Assembly: GCF_000723405.1 (NCBI RefSeq)
Contig: NZ_CCAE010000012.1
Coordinates: forward strand, 1-64,000
Direction: 5' to 3'
Origin: Hydrogenophaga intermedia
GTDB lineage: Bacteria; Pseudomonadota; Gammaproteobacteria; Burkholderiales; Burkholderiaceae_C
Length of the DNA: 64,000 nucleotides
Shown: positions 51,765 through 61,036 of the stretch, piece by piece
Layout of the letters: every line of letters begins with the position of its first letter
How positions within the stretch are numbered: position 1 is the first letter of the stretch
Translations under genes and position numbers: made by a program
Notes under the pieces: generated by a model
Told to the model about the DNA's origin: nothing
The model's database searches: none
Seen by the model: only the letters and a program-made list of their open reading frames with translations

Positions 51765-52733
51765 TCATTCGGCCTTGATGCCCTGCGCCTTGATCAGCGC
51801 GGCCCAGCGGTCCGCGTCCCTGTTCACGAGCTTCGCAAAGCCCTCGGGCGTGTCGCTCGCCGGGTCCATGCCTTGGCCCTCGAAGGCCTTCTTCACCTCC
51901 TCGCTGCGCAGGATGTCGTTGATCTCGCGGTTGAGCGTGGCCACCTGCGCGGCGGGCATGCCCTTGGGCGCGAAGACGCCGTACCACATGTCCACGTTCA
52001 CATCGCCCGCCTTGGCCTCGCTCAGTGTGGGCAGGTCGGGCAGCAGCGGGTGGCGCTTGTCGCTGCCGATGCCCAAAGCCACCAGCCGGCCACTGCGCAC
52101 CTGCGGCAGCGCCACGTGGATGGGCAGGAACATGGCGTCGACCTGGCCACCGATCATGTCGGTGACGGCCGGGCCGGTGCCGCGGTAGGGAATGTGCGTG
52201 AGGAAGACCTTGGCGGTGTTCTTGAAGAGCTCCATCGACAGGTGGTGCGGCGTGCCCACGCCGGGCGAGGCGTAGTTGAGCTTGCCGGGGGCCTTCTTCG
52301 CGGCGGCGATCAGATCGGCCGCCGTCTTGAAGCCCGAACGCGGGTGCGTCACCAGGATGAGTTGGCCCCAGCTCGTCAGGCTCACTGGCTGCAGGTCGCG
52401 CAGCGGGTCGAAGGGCATCTGCGGGTACAGGCTGCGGTTCATCACCAGCGTGTTCACGCTCACCAGCAAGGTGCTGCCGTCGGGCGCGGCGCGCACCACG
52501 GCCTCGGTGCCGATGTTGCCGGAGGCGCCCGCGCGGTTCTCCACCACCACCGGGCGCTTGAGGCGCTCGGACAGCCTGGGCCCCACGGTGCGGGCGATGA
52601 GGTCGATACCGGTGCCCGGCGTGAAGGGCACGATGAGGCGCAGCGGGCCTTCCTGCGCGGCGGCCTGGCCCGCCGTAGCGAGCAGCGCCAGAGCGACAAG
52701 GCCGCGGCGGGTGAACGGAATGCCTGGGTTCAT
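51765..52733 (-). CDS. Bug-family substrate-binding protein
   Basis: 322 aa with a signal peptide (about 1-26, ending QAAAQ). Typical Bug segments: LRLIVPFTPGTGIDLIAR, VVVENRAGASGNIGTEAV, LNYASPGVGTPHHLSMELF, IPYRGTGPAV. It binds a carboxylate-type solute in the periplasm. No tctAB genes nearby. The flavin monooxygenase gene follows directly, so the bound solute may be that enzyme's substrate. Divergent from marR. Confidence 0.93.
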   Translation of the reverse strand: MNPGIPFTRRGLVALALLATAGQAAAQEGPLRLIVPFTPGTGIDLIARTVGPRLSERLKRPVVVENRAGASGNIGTEAVVRAAPDGSTLLVSVNTLVMNRSLYPQMPFDPLRDLQPVSLTSWGQLILVTHPRSGFKTAADLIAAAKKAPGKLNYASPGVGTPHHLSMELFKNTAKVFLTHIPYRGTGPAVTDMIGGQVDAMFLPIHVALPQVRSGRLVALGIGSDKRHPLLPDLPTLSEAKAGDVNVDMWYGVFAPKGMPAAQVATLNREINDILRSEEVKKAFEGQGMDPASDTPEGFAKLVNRDADRWAALIKAQGIKAE

Positions 52734-52750
52734 GCGATGTCTCCGATCGT

Positions 52751-52760
52751 TAGCATGCTA
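52751..52760. promoter_or_regulatory. Candidate MarR operator
   Basis: TAGCATGCTA, a perfect 10-bp palindrome, lies in the 89-base gap between the Bug gene (start 52733) and marR (start 52823). MarR dimers bind such short symmetrical sites in divergent promoters. A palindrome this short can occur by chance. Confidence 0.45.
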
Positions 52761-52822
52761 TCCATGTTCCAGAAAGTTCGCCTGTCGCACATCCGTAGAA
52801 TCCCGATCGCCCGACGAACGCC

Positions 52823-53338
52823 ATGACCTTGAACGACCTTTACCAGCGTCCCGGTTTCCTGCTCCGCCGCACGCACCAGATTTCGGCGGCGGTGTTCGAG
52901 AACGCCTGCGCCAGCGTTGGGCTCACGCCAGCACAGTATGGGGTGCTCACCGTGCTGGCGGCCGAGCCGGGGCTTGACCAGACGCGGCTGTCGCGCGCGC
53001 TGGCCTTCGACAAGGTGACGGTGATGCGCGTGCTCAAGGGCCTTGAGGAGCGGGGCCTGGTATCGCGCGAGCGCTCCAGCGTGAGCCGCCGCCAGATGAC
53101 GGTGAGCCTCACCCCCGAGGGTGAGACCTTGCTGGCCGCCGCGCGCGAACCGGCCGAGCGCGCCTACCAGCGCCTGCTCTCGCCCCTCACGCCGGCCCAA
53201 CGGCGCCAGTTGATCGAACTGTTGCAAACACTTACCGACGGCTTGGCCGACGAGGCTCGCGCGCCCTTTGTGCCGCTGGAAGCCAATGCCGCTGAGGCCT
53301 GTGCGCCGCGCACGCGCACGCGCCACTCCCCCAGCTGA
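52823..53338 (+). CDS. MarR-family transcriptional regulator
   Basis: 171 aa. Winged helix-turn-helix at about 35-105 (LTPAQYGVLTVLA, TRLSRALAFDKVTVMRVLKG, wing with RQMTVSLTPEG). Helical dimerisation ends on both sides; the C-terminal 25 residues are an irregular Arg-rich tail. Divergent from the Bug-monooxygenase pair, which it probably represses until an aromatic ligand binds. Confidence 0.92.
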   Translation: MTLNDLYQRPGFLLRRTHQISAAVFENACASVGLTPAQYGVLTVLAAEPGLDQTRLSRALAFDKVTVMRVLKGLEERGLVSRERSSVSRRQMTVSLTPEGETLLAAAREPAERAYQRLLSPLTPAQRRQLIELLQTLTDGLADEARAPFVPLEANAAEACAPRTRTRHSPS

Positions 53339-53451
53339 GCGGGCGCCAGCGCAAGGCTGGCCCGACGATTGCTATGGCCTGCGGAAAGGGATTTGTCGAT
53401 CCCGCCGTCCGCACCGGCGCGGACGATCACCGCACACGGGGGCAAAGTAGC

Positions 53452-54078
53452 GTGCAAACGATCGAGTCACATGAACTGGCGACGACCACAGGCCCGCTCG
53501 GCGTGGCCCCGCACGCGCCGCTGGCGGTGGCGTCGGCGTACCAGGGCGTGTGGGCCCGCACCCTGCTCGAAACACCGGCAGGCCGCGACACCACGAGTTG
53601 GGTCCGCTGGGTGCAGACCGGCAACTGGCACGGTGCCCTGAGCGACCCGGACGACACGCTGGGCCCGCGCAGCGGCCCCGGCGCTGAACACAGCGTGTTC
53701 CAGACGCCCGACCGCATCGTGCAGACCGCTTTGCGCGAACGCCAGTTGGCGGTGTGGGAACGCCTGCCAGCCTCGCGGGGGTGTCGCATCGCGCTCGCGC
53801 GACGCGACACGCAGGGCTTGCCCACGCAGGAGCGCTTGCTGGTCTGCGGGGAATACCTGCTGCACTTCAGGCCCACTCCCCACGGCGCGCCCGACCTGGC
53901 CTTCGGCCGACTGGATGAAACGGGCACGCACTGGCACGTCGAACGCACGAACCAGGCGCCAGTGGACGGGCGCGAGCGAGCGTGGCGCCTTCAGCGCCTG
54001 GGCATGGATCTGGCCACAGTGAATGGCGACGAGCCACTCGCAGGCACGTGGGAAGTGCTGGAGTGGCTCGAGATGTGA
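53452..54078 (+). CDS. Conserved-looking hypothetical protein
   Basis: 208 aa from GTG 53452; an upstream ATG at 53374 is possible but the added 26 residues look non-coding. No signal peptide, membrane segment or known catalytic motif. Tryptophan-rich beta-type sequence such as TSWVRWVQTGNWHGAL and AYQGVWARTLL suggests a beta-barrel or lipocalin-like fold, which is a guess. It is convergent with the helicase gene, 43 bases away. Function unknown. Confidence 0.7.
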   Translation: MQTIESHELATTTGPLGVAPHAPLAVASAYQGVWARTLLETPAGRDTTSWVRWVQTGNWHGALSDPDDTLGPRSGPGAEHSVFQTPDRIVQTALRERQLAVWERLPASRGCRIALARRDTQGLPTQERLLVCGEYLLHFRPTPHGAPDLAFGRLDETGTHWHVERTNQAPVDGRERAWRLQRLGMDLATVNGDEPLAGTWEVLEWLEM

Positions 54079-54121
54079 GCGCCGCCGCGCGGCGCTGATC
54101 GAATGGACCGGGCGCTGGGGC

Positions 54122-55942
54122 TCAGCGGTCGCGGCGACCGCCGCGTGGACCACCGGTGCGGTCACCGAAGCCACCGCCACGCGGGCCGCCGAAGCCGCCT
54201 TCGCGCGAACCGAAGCCACCTTCACGCGCGCCGCCGTTGGGGCGCTGGCCCCAGCCGCGGGACGGGGCCGGACGGTCTTCACCGCGCGAGAAACGCACGT
54301 CGCCGCGCGGGGCATCGCCACGCGGGGCACGGGCTTCGCCGTTGTAGGGCGCACGCGGCTCGTTGTTGTACGGCGCACGCGCTTCCCCACGCGTGGGGCG
54401 TGCATCGCCATGGGGCGCACGGCCCTCGCTACGGAAAGGGCGCGCCTCGCCGTAGGGCGCGCGGCCTTCACCACGCGACGGGCCCCAGCCCTCGCCACGG
54501 CCGGCCGGACGGCCACCCGGGCGGCCACCGCCACCGCGGCGGTCCTGCGACCATGCCTCGCGGCGCGGCGCCGGCGGGCGCTCGCGCGGCTCCAGGCCCG
54601 GCACCACCTCGGCCTTGAAGCGCTGCTGCGTGTAGGCCTCGATGTCGCTGATGCGGCGGCGGTCGCGGAACTCGGCGAAGGTGACGGCCAGGCCATCGCG
54701 GCCGGCACGGCCGGTGCGGCCGATCCGGTGCGTGTAATCCTCGGCCTTCATCGGCAGCCCGAAGTTGAAGACGTGGGTGATGGTCGGCACGTCGATGCCG
54801 CGCGCGGCCACGTCGGTGGCCACGAGAATCTGCACCTGGCCGTTGCGCAGCGCCATGAGACGGCGGTTGCGCAGGCCCTGGCTCAGCGCGCCATGCAGCG
54901 CCACGGCCGCGAAGCCGGCCTGCTGCAGTTCGGTGGCCAGGCCGTCGCATTCGATCTGCGTGCTGGCGAACACGATGGCCTGGTTGATCGAGGCGTCGCG
55001 CAGCCAGTGGTCGAGCAGCTTGCGCTTGTGGTCGGCGTGGTCGGCCCAGAACAGCACCTGCTTGATGTTGGCATGCTGTTCCTGCGGGCTGTCGATCTGC
55101 ACCTTCTGCACGTGCTTGCCGTTGTCGTGCATCACGCGCATGGCGAGTTGCTGGATGCGCGGGGCGAAGGTGGCGCTGAACATCATGGTCTGGCGGCGCT
55201 GCGCGGTCAGAGCGTTGATCTCGGCAAGGTCGTCGGCGAAGCCCAGGTCGAGCATGCGGTCGGCTTCGTCGACCACCAGGAATTGCACCTGGTCGAGCTT
55301 GAGCTGCATGGAGCGCTGCAGGTCGAGCAGGCGGCCCGGCGTGGCCACCACGAGGTCGGCGTTCTGCAACTTGGCAATCTGCAACTGGTAAGGCATGCCG
55401 CCCACCACGCTGGCGATGCGCAGGCCACGGCAATGGCGCACCAGGTCGATGGCGTCGTGCGCTACCTGCTGGGCGAGTTCGCGCGTGGGGCACAGCACGA
55501 GGGCGCCAGGCGTGGCGGCCTTGAAGTGGCGCGGCAGCAGCGGGTTCTTGCGCTTGGGCGCCTTGGGCGCTGCCTCGCCGCGCGCGGTGGCTTCGGCCAC
55601 CAGCCGCTCGCGCTCGGCGCGCTCGGCCGCTTCGCGCGCGGTCTGCTGCTCGATGAGGGTGTGCAGCACGGGCAGCAGGAAGGCCGCCGTCTTGCCGCTG
55701 CCGGTCTGGCTGGAGACCATCAGGTCGGCGTAGCGCTCCGCGCCTTCGGCTTTGATGGCCAGCGGCATCACCTTGGCCTGCACGGCCGTGGGCTGGGTGT
55801 AGCCCAGGTCGGCCACGGCCGACACGAGTTCGGGGGCCAGACCCAGCGCGGCGAAGGCGCTGGCGTCTACCGGCGCTTGCTGTTGTTGTTCGGGAGAGAT
55901 CGCGGGCGAAGTTTCGCCGCGCGCTTCGAAAGCGTCGCTCAT
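54122..55942 (-). CDS. DEAD-box RNA helicase with RGG-type repeat tail
   Basis: 606 aa. Motifs in order: Walker A SSQTGSGKT (77-85), PTREL (152-156), DEAD (225-228), SAT (256-258), HRIGRTGR (406-413). A charged insertion of about 45 residues (98-142, TAREAAERAERERL then KAPKRKN) sits between motifs I and Ia. The tail from about 450 is disordered, built from Gly/Arg/Pro-rich repeats of the GEARAPY kind and ending in GG-rich GGFG and RGG units, which bind RNA. It belongs near RhlE/CsdA. It probably remodels RNA in ribosome assembly or mRNA decay. A hairpin lies just before the ribosome binding site. Confidence 0.93.
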   Translation of the reverse strand: MSDAFEARGETSPAISPEQQQQAPVDASAFAALGLAPELVSAVADLGYTQPTAVQAKVMPLAIKAEGAERYADLMVSSQTGSGKTAAFLLPVLHTLIEQQTAREAAERAERERLVAEATARGEAAPKAPKRKNPLLPRHFKAATPGALVLCPTRELAQQVAHDAIDLVRHCRGLRIASVVGGMPYQLQIAKLQNADLVVATPGRLLDLQRSMQLKLDQVQFLVVDEADRMLDLGFADDLAEINALTAQRRQTMMFSATFAPRIQQLAMRVMHDNGKHVQKVQIDSPQEQHANIKQVLFWADHADHKRKLLDHWLRDASINQAIVFASTQIECDGLATELQQAGFAAVALHGALSQGLRNRRLMALRNGQVQILVATDVAARGIDVPTITHVFNFGLPMKAEDYTHRIGRTGRAGRDGLAVTFAEFRDRRRISDIEAYTQQRFKAEVVPGLEPRERPPAPRREAWSQDRRGGGGRPGGRPAGRGEGWGPSRGEGRAPYGEARPFRSEGRAPHGDARPTRGEARAPYNNEPRAPYNGEARAPRGDAPRGDVRFSRGEDRPAPSRGWGQRPNGGAREGGFGSREGGFGGPRGGGFGDRTGGPRGGRRDR

Positions 55943-55952
55943 GTTCGTTCCT

Positions 55953-55976
55953 GCGCCCCGCAAATGAATGGGGCGC
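55953..55976 (-). promoter_or_regulatory. Leader hairpin in front of the helicase gene
   Basis: On the minus strand GCGCCCC, a 10-base loop and GGGGCGC form a 7-bp stem that ends directly against an AGGAAC ribosome binding site, about 10 bases before ATG 55942. It could regulate translation, for example with temperature, but this is inferred only from position. Confidence 0.45.
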
Positions 55977-56146
55977 CAATGACCGAATGCCGCGCGGAGG
56001 GGAGATTCAAGCCCCGGGGCGTCGGATCCGTTCGTGGTTACACAACATCAACCACAAACGGTCCGCCCGGAAGCGGTGGCCCCTGCTCGCTCGCGCTGAA
56101 TGGCGGGCGGTGTTCAGGGGCCGGGTGTGTGAGGCCAATGCACAAA

Positions 56147-56172
56147 AGGCTTCGCCGTTGCCAGCGAAGCCT
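56147..56172 (-). terminator. Intrinsic terminator of the phosphate transporter gene
   Basis: On the minus strand AGGCTTCGC, an 8-base loop and GCGAAGCCT form a 9-bp stem followed by TTTTG. It lies 40 bases after the pit stop and is the clearest intrinsic terminator shape near this gene. Confidence 0.8.
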
Positions 56173-56211
56173 CTAATTCTCGCACAGATCGGGGAAAACC
56201 CCAAGTGTTGG

Positions 56212-57792
56212 TCAGGCCATGACCGCAGCCACCAGGTGGAACAGCAGCGCAGCCAGCACCGCCGTGGCCGGCACGGTGACGATCCAGGCCGCCACGATGC
56301 GCATGACCACCGAGCGCTTCACGATTTCCTTTTTGTAGGCCTTCTTGAAGGCCTTGCGTTCGCCCTTGTCGAACACCGCGCCGTCCAGGCCGCGTACCTT
56401 GGCGCGCTGCTTCATGTCGGCCAGCATCTGCTTCTTTTCCTGCACCTCGGCGGCCTCGAAGCGCTGCATATAGGCCTCGACCTCCTCGCGGTCGGCGCCC
56501 TGGTGGCCGGCGCGCACCACGGCCTCCATCTTGGCGTAGTTGACCTTGAGCAACTCGCGCAAGAAACCCACGCCGAACACGGCGCCGATGGAGATGTGCG
56601 TGGTCGACACCGGCATGCCCAATTGCGAGGCCACGATCACGGTGAGCGTGGCGGCCATGGCGATGGAGTACGCCCGCATCTGGTCGAGTTCGGTGATCTC
56701 CTTGCCCACGGTGCGGATGAGCTTGGCGCCGTACAACCCCAGGCCCACCGACAGACCGATCGCGCCCAGCACCATGATCCACATCGGCGTACCCGCCGTG
56801 GTGGCGATGGCGCCTTCCTTCACGGCCTCGTAGATGGCAGCCAGCGGGCCCACGGCATTGGCCACGTCGTTGGCACCGTGCGCGAAGCTCAGGAGCGCGG
56901 CGGAGCAGACCAGCGGCCACGTGAAGAGCTGGTTGACCCCGTCCTTGGAGTTGTCCTGGCGCAGCGCGATGCGGCCGATGGGTTGGCGGACGAGGGCCCA
57001 GACCAGCGCTGCCACGGCCAGACCCGCGATCAGCGCAACAGGAAAAGACACCTTGACGATCTGACTCACGCCCTTGAGCAGCATGTAGGTGGTATAGGAC
57101 CACACCATCAGCGCGATCAGTACCGGCACGACGCGCGCGGCGGCCTCGGTCTTCTCGGTGCGGTAGGTCACGCTGCGCTTGATGAGGTACAGGAAGGCGG
57201 CGGCGATCAGCGCCCCGGCGACCGGCGAGATGACCCAGCTCGCGACGATCGCGCCGATGGTGGGCCAATGCACCAGGCCCCAGCCGCCCGCGGCGATGCC
57301 CGCGCCCATGACGGCACCGATGATGGAGTGCGTGGTGGACACCGGCGCACCCAGTGCCGTGGCCAGGTTGAGCCATAGCGCGCCGGCCAGCAGGGCCGAG
57401 AACATCACCCAGGCGAACAAGGTCGGGTCGGCGATGTCAGCCGGGTCGATGATCCCGCCCTTGATCGTGCTGACCACGTCACCGCCGGCGACGATGGCGC
57501 CCAGGGCCTCGAACACCGCCGCGACGACGATCGCCCACCCCATGGTCATGGCGCCCGAACCCACGGCCGGGCCCATGTTGTTGGCCACGTCGTTGGCGCC
57601 GATGTTCATGGCCATGTAGGCGCCGACCGCGGCCGCGATGATCAGCAACCACACCGCCGTGCGGCTCAACCCCGCGTCGGCCGCGCCAGTGAGCGAGGCG
57701 TACAAGCCCACCAGCAAAAGAAAGGCCACCGCAGTGGCCAGTTGCAGCGCCTCGAAGTGGCGCTCGACGAAGGGACGGGATTTCTTCTTCAT
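56212..57792 (-). CDS. pit: Inorganic phosphate transporter, PiT family
   Basis: 526 aa with about 10 or more membrane helices. The duplicated PiT signature is present: GANDVANN at 65-72 and GANDVANA in the second half, with GAPVSTTHS and GMPVSTTHI serine-threonine loops. A cytoplasmic charged region near 430-495 precedes the last helix. It takes up phosphate driven by protons or metal-phosphate co-transport. ATG 57792; orn lies 68 bases upstream on the same strand. There is no Pho box of standard spacing, but three 8-base repeats precede it. Confidence 0.94.
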   Translation of the reverse strand: MKKKSRPFVERHFEALQLATAVAFLLLVGLYASLTGAADAGLSRTAVWLLIIAAAVGAYMAMNIGANDVANNMGPAVGSGAMTMGWAIVVAAVFEALGAIVAGGDVVSTIKGGIIDPADIADPTLFAWVMFSALLAGALWLNLATALGAPVSTTHSIIGAVMGAGIAAGGWGLVHWPTIGAIVASWVISPVAGALIAAAFLYLIKRSVTYRTEKTEAAARVVPVLIALMVWSYTTYMLLKGVSQIVKVSFPVALIAGLAVAALVWALVRQPIGRIALRQDNSKDGVNQLFTWPLVCSAALLSFAHGANDVANAVGPLAAIYEAVKEGAIATTAGTPMWIMVLGAIGLSVGLGLYGAKLIRTVGKEITELDQMRAYSIAMAATLTVIVASQLGMPVSTTHISIGAVFGVGFLRELLKVNYAKMEAVVRAGHQGADREEVEAYMQRFEAAEVQEKKQMLADMKQRAKVRGLDGAVFDKGERKAFKKAYKKEIVKRSVVMRIVAAWIVTVPATAVLAALLFHLVAAVMA

Positions 57793-57810
57793 GTGAAATC
57801 TGTGTGAACG

Positions 57811-57834
57811 TCGTCACATTGTCACATCATCACA
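57811..57834. promoter_or_regulatory. Three tandem 8-base repeats before pit
   Basis: TCGTCACA, TTGTCACA and TCATCACA follow each other without gaps. They lie 19 bases before the pit ATG. The 8-base period does not fit the 11-base Pho box, so a PhoB role is doubtful; another factor may bind here. Confidence 0.4.
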
Positions 57835-57860
57835 GCAGGCCAGCCGCCGCGATGACCGGC

Positions 57861-58448
57861 TCAGCGCAGGAACTGCGCGCGGTAGTGCTCCAGTTCGTCG
57901 ATGGACTCGTGCACGTCGGCCAGCGCGGTGTGCATCTGACGCTTCTTGAAGGCGTCGACCACCTCCGGGCGCCAGCGCTTGGCCAATTCCTTCAGCGTGC
58001 TCACGTCGACGTTGCGGTAGTGCAGGTAGGCCTCGAGCCGGGGCATGTACTTCACGAGGAAGCGGCGGTCCTGCCCGATGGTGTTGCCGCACAGCGGCGA
58101 GGCCTGCTTGGGCACGTAGCGCGCGATAAAGTCGATGAGCTGCTGCTCGGCCTCGGCTTCGCTCACGGCGCTGGCGCGAACCTTGTCGATGAGACCGCTG
58201 CGACCATGCGTGCCCTTGTTCCAGGCGTCCATGGCGTCGAGCACTGCGTCGCTCTGGTGGACCACGATGACGGGGCCTTCGATGCGCGGCGTGAGCTGAG
58301 GGCCGGTGATGACCACCGCGATCTCCAGCAGCCTCTCCTTCTCGGGGTCCAGACCGCTCATTTCACAGTCGATCCAGACCAGGTTCTGGTCGTTCTTCGC
58401 GAGCGCGGGCATCTCGGGGGCGGTGATATCAGCGGGATTCGAACTCAT
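57861..58448 (-). CDS. orn: Oligoribonuclease
   Basis: 195 aa. It degrades two- to five-base RNA fragments, including pGpG from cyclic-di-GMP turnover. DEDD-type 3'-5' exonuclease: first motif [20 protein letters not shown], middle segment [12 protein letters not shown], and end motif [18 protein letters not shown]. About 15 residues longer at the N-terminus than E. coli Orn. ATG 58448; divergent from the M48 protease gene. Confidence 0.96.
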   Translation of the reverse strand: MSSNPADITAPEMPALAKNDQNLVWIDCEMSGLDPEKERLLEIAVVITGPQLTPRIEGPVIVVHQSDAVLDAMDAWNKGTHGRSGLIDKVRASAVSEAEAEQQLIDFIARYVPKQASPLCGNTIGQDRRFLVKYMPRLEAYLHYRNVDVSTLKELAKRWRPEVVDAFKKRQMHTALADVHESIDELEHYRAQFLR

Positions 58449-58514
58449 CCCGCGATTCTCCGTCATCTGCCCGGGCCGGCGCTGACGCATGGGCGCCGGT
58501 AGACTGGCGCCTTC

Positions 58515-59792
58515 ATGGACACCGCCTCCCTCGCCTTCACCGCCGTTTTCTGCACCCTGCTGGTGCTGGGCCTGCTCACGCGCTTCGCACTGGCCAGCCG
58601 GCAGATCCGTCACGTGGCGCGCCACCGCGACCAGGTGCCCACGCCGTTCGATGCCACCATTGCGCTCGACGCGCACCGCAAGGCCGCCGACTACACCATC
58701 GCCAAAGCCCGCTTCGGGCTGCTGGCCACCGCCTTCGAAACCGCCGTGCTCATCGGCTGGACGCTGCTCGGCGGCCTGAACGCCCTCAACCTCGCGCTGC
58801 TGGACCTCATGGGCCCGAGCCTTTGGCAACAGCTCGCGCTGATCGCCACCTTCGCGCTCATCGGCGGCCTGCTGGGCCTGCCCTTCTCCTGGTACGCCAC
58901 CTTCCGCCTCGAAGAGCGCTTCGGTTTCAACAAGACCAGCCTGGGCCTGTGGATCGCCGACGGCCTCAAAGGCAGCCTGCTGGGCGCGGTCATCGGTCTG
59001 CCGCTGGCGGCGCTGGTGCTCTGGCTCATGAGCGCGGCCGGCGACACCTGGTGGCTGTGGGCCTGGGGCGTGTGGATGGTGTTCAACCTGCTCGCGCTGG
59101 TGCTCTACCCGACGCTCATCGCGCCACTGTTCAACAAATTCGAGCCGCTCGCCGACGAGTCCGTGAAGGACCGCGTGAACGCGCTCATGGCGCGCTGCGG
59201 GTTCTCGGCCCAGGGCCTGTTCGTCATGGATGGCAGCAAGCGCAGCGCGCACGCCAACGCCTACTTCACCGGCTTTGGCTCGGCCAAGCGCGTGGTGTTC
59301 TTCGACACCCTGCTGCAGCAACTCACGCCCGACGAGATCGACGCCGTGCTGGCGCACGAGCTTGGCCACTACCGCCTGCGCCACATCACGCAGCGCGTGC
59401 TGATGCTGTTCGCGCTGAGCTTCGTGGGCTTCGCGGCGCTGGGCTGGGCGGCCTCGCAGGCCTGGTTCTACACCGGCCTCGGCGTGGAGCCCGACCTGGG
59501 CGCGCCCAACGACGCCCTTGCGCTGATCCTGTTCCTGCTGGCGGTGCCCCTGTTCACCTACTTCCTGTCGCCACTGGCCGCGCAACTGTCGCGCAAGCAT
59601 GAGTTCGAGGCCGACGCCTTCGCGAAGGAGAAGACGCGCGGTACCGACCTCGCCAGCGCCCTGCTCAAGCTCTACAAGGACAACGCCAGCACGCTCACTC
59701 CCGACCCGCTGTACGCGCGCTTCTACTACTCCCACCCCCCCGCCAGCGAACGTCTGGCGCGTCTGCAAACCGCCTCGCCTAAGAGCGCCTGA
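58515..59792 (+). CDS. M48-family (Ste24/CAAX-type) membrane metalloprotease
   Basis: 425 aa. Several membrane helices, zinc motif HELGH at 281-285 ([13 protein letters not shown]) and the downstream HEFEADAFA glutamate ligand. The family segment [17 protein letters not shown] precedes it, and [20 protein letters not shown] lies just before the zinc site. It cleaves membrane or misfolded proteins in the inner membrane. It begins a run with phhB and rsgA, 2 bases apart from phhB. Confidence 0.94.
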   Translation: MDTASLAFTAVFCTLLVLGLLTRFALASRQIRHVARHRDQVPTPFDATIALDAHRKAADYTIAKARFGLLATAFETAVLIGWTLLGGLNALNLALLDLMGPSLWQQLALIATFALIGGLLGLPFSWYATFRLEERFGFNKTSLGLWIADGLKGSLLGAVIGLPLAALVLWLMSAAGDTWWLWAWGVWMVFNLLALVLYPTLIAPLFNKFEPLADESVKDRVNALMARCGFSAQGLFVMDGSKRSAHANAYFTGFGSAKRVVFFDTLLQQLTPDEIDAVLAHELGHYRLRHITQRVLMLFALSFVGFAALGWAASQAWFYTGLGVEPDLGAPNDALALILFLLAVPLFTYFLSPLAAQLSRKHEFEADAFAKEKTRGTDLASALLKLYKDNASTLTPDPLYARFYYSHPPASERLARLQTASPKSA

Positions 59793-59794
59793 CC

Positions 59795-60115
59795 ATGAAT
59801 CCCATCCACCAGAACCGCCGCGCGCTCAACGCTACCGAGATCGTCACTCAGCTCAGCCAGCTCAACGGCAGCGAGGCCGATGGCTGGAAGCTCATCGACG
59901 GCTCGATCGAGCGCACCTTCAAGTTCGCCAACTACCACGAGACCATGGCCTTCGTGAACGCCATGGCCTGGATCGCCCACCGCGAGGACCACCACCCCGA
60001 CGCGGCTTTCGGCTACAACCGCTGCACCCTGCGCTTCAACACCCACGACGTGAACGGCATATCGGTGAGCGACTTCCATTGCGCGGCGGCGGTCAACGCC
60101 TTGCTCGCGTCCTGA
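59795..60115 (+). CDS. phhB: Pterin-4a-carbinolamine dehydratase
   Basis: 106 aa. It recycles the pterin cofactor of phenylalanine hydroxylase by removing water from 4a-hydroxytetrahydrobiopterin. The core EDHHPD (64-69) holds catalytic histidines, with NTHDVNGIS downstream. Complete for the family. Its stop overlaps the rsgA start by one base (TGATG). Confidence 0.93.
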   Translation: MNPIHQNRRALNATEIVTQLSQLNGSEADGWKLIDGSIERTFKFANYHETMAFVNAMAWIAHREDHHPDAAFGYNRCTLRFNTHDVNGISVSDFHCAAAVNALLAS

Positions 60116-61029
60116 TGGGCGGCACGCGTCCCGCCCGTGTGGTGGCGGCCCACGGCCGCCATTGCCTGGTGGAGGGCGAAGACGGCCAGCGCACGCTGTG
60201 CCACCCACGCGGCAAGAAGAGCGCGGTGGTGGTGGGCGACATCGTCGCCTGGCAGCCCACGGGCGACGAGGGCAGCATCGAACGCATCGAGACGCGGCGC
60301 AACCTGTTCTACCGGCAGGACGAGATGCGCACCAAGGCCTTCGCGGCCAACCTCGACCAGGTGCTGATCCTGCTGGCGGCCGAGCCTGTGTTCTCCGAAA
60401 GCCAGCTCACGCGCGCCCTGCTCGCGGCCGAAGCCGAGGGCATCAGCGCCTTCATCGTGCTCAACAAGCAAGACCTGGGCGACGCCTTCGCGCAGGCTTG
60501 GGTACGACTGGAGGCCTACCGGCGCATGGGCACCGCCGTGCTGCCGCTGGGCCTGCAACAGGGCCAGGGCCTGGACGCCCTGCGCGAGCGCCTCACCGGC
60601 CGCCACACCCTGGTGCTGGGCCCCTCGGGCGTGGGCAAGAGCACCCTGGTGAACCGACTGGTGCCCGAGGCTCGCGCCCAGACCGGCGAGATCTCGCGCG
60701 CGCTCAACACCGGGCGCCACACCACCACCAGCACCACCTGGTACTGGCTGGACGCGGCGCGGGAAAGCGCACTCATCGATTCGCCGGGCTTCCAGGAATT
60801 CGGCCTGCACCACCTGGAGGCCCAGCGCCTCGCGCAACTGATGCCCGACCTGCGCGCCACCCTGGGCGCCTGCCGTTTCTACAACTGCACGCACCGGCAT
60901 GAGCCGGGCTGCGGCGTGCGGTCACACGTGGGGGCCGATCCGGCGAACGACCCGCTGGCGATCGACGAGGGGCGCTACCGGCTCTACAACGAGTTGTTCG
61001 ACGAGCTGAGCAACAAGCGAACGTACTGA
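60115..61029 (+). CDS. rsgA: Ribosome small-subunit-dependent GTPase A
   Basis: 304 aa circularly permuted GTPase that tests late 30S ribosome maturation. N-terminal OB-fold (about 5-60), then the G4 motif NKQD at 117-120 before the P-loop GPSGVGKS at 169-176, and DSPG at 222-225. C-terminal zinc site CRFYNCTHRHEPGC with Cys253, Cys258, His260 and Cys266. ATG 60115 overlaps the phhB stop. Confidence 0.96.
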   Translation: MGGTRPARVVAAHGRHCLVEGEDGQRTLCHPRGKKSAVVVGDIVAWQPTGDEGSIERIETRRNLFYRQDEMRTKAFAANLDQVLILLAAEPVFSESQLTRALLAAEAEGISAFIVLNKQDLGDAFAQAWVRLEAYRRMGTAVLPLGLQQGQGLDALRERLTGRHTLVLGPSGVGKSTLVNRLVPEARAQTGEISRALNTGRHTTTSTTWYWLDAARESALIDSPGFQEFGLHHLEAQRLAQLMPDLRATLGACRFYNCTHRHEPGCGVRSHVGADPANDPLAIDEGRYRLYNELFDELSNKRTY

Positions 61030-61036
61030 ACGGCCG

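Noticed and set aside
57793-57860. A Pho box upstream of pit
   Set aside because: The GTCACA repeats are 8 bases apart; PhoB half sites require an 11-base period.
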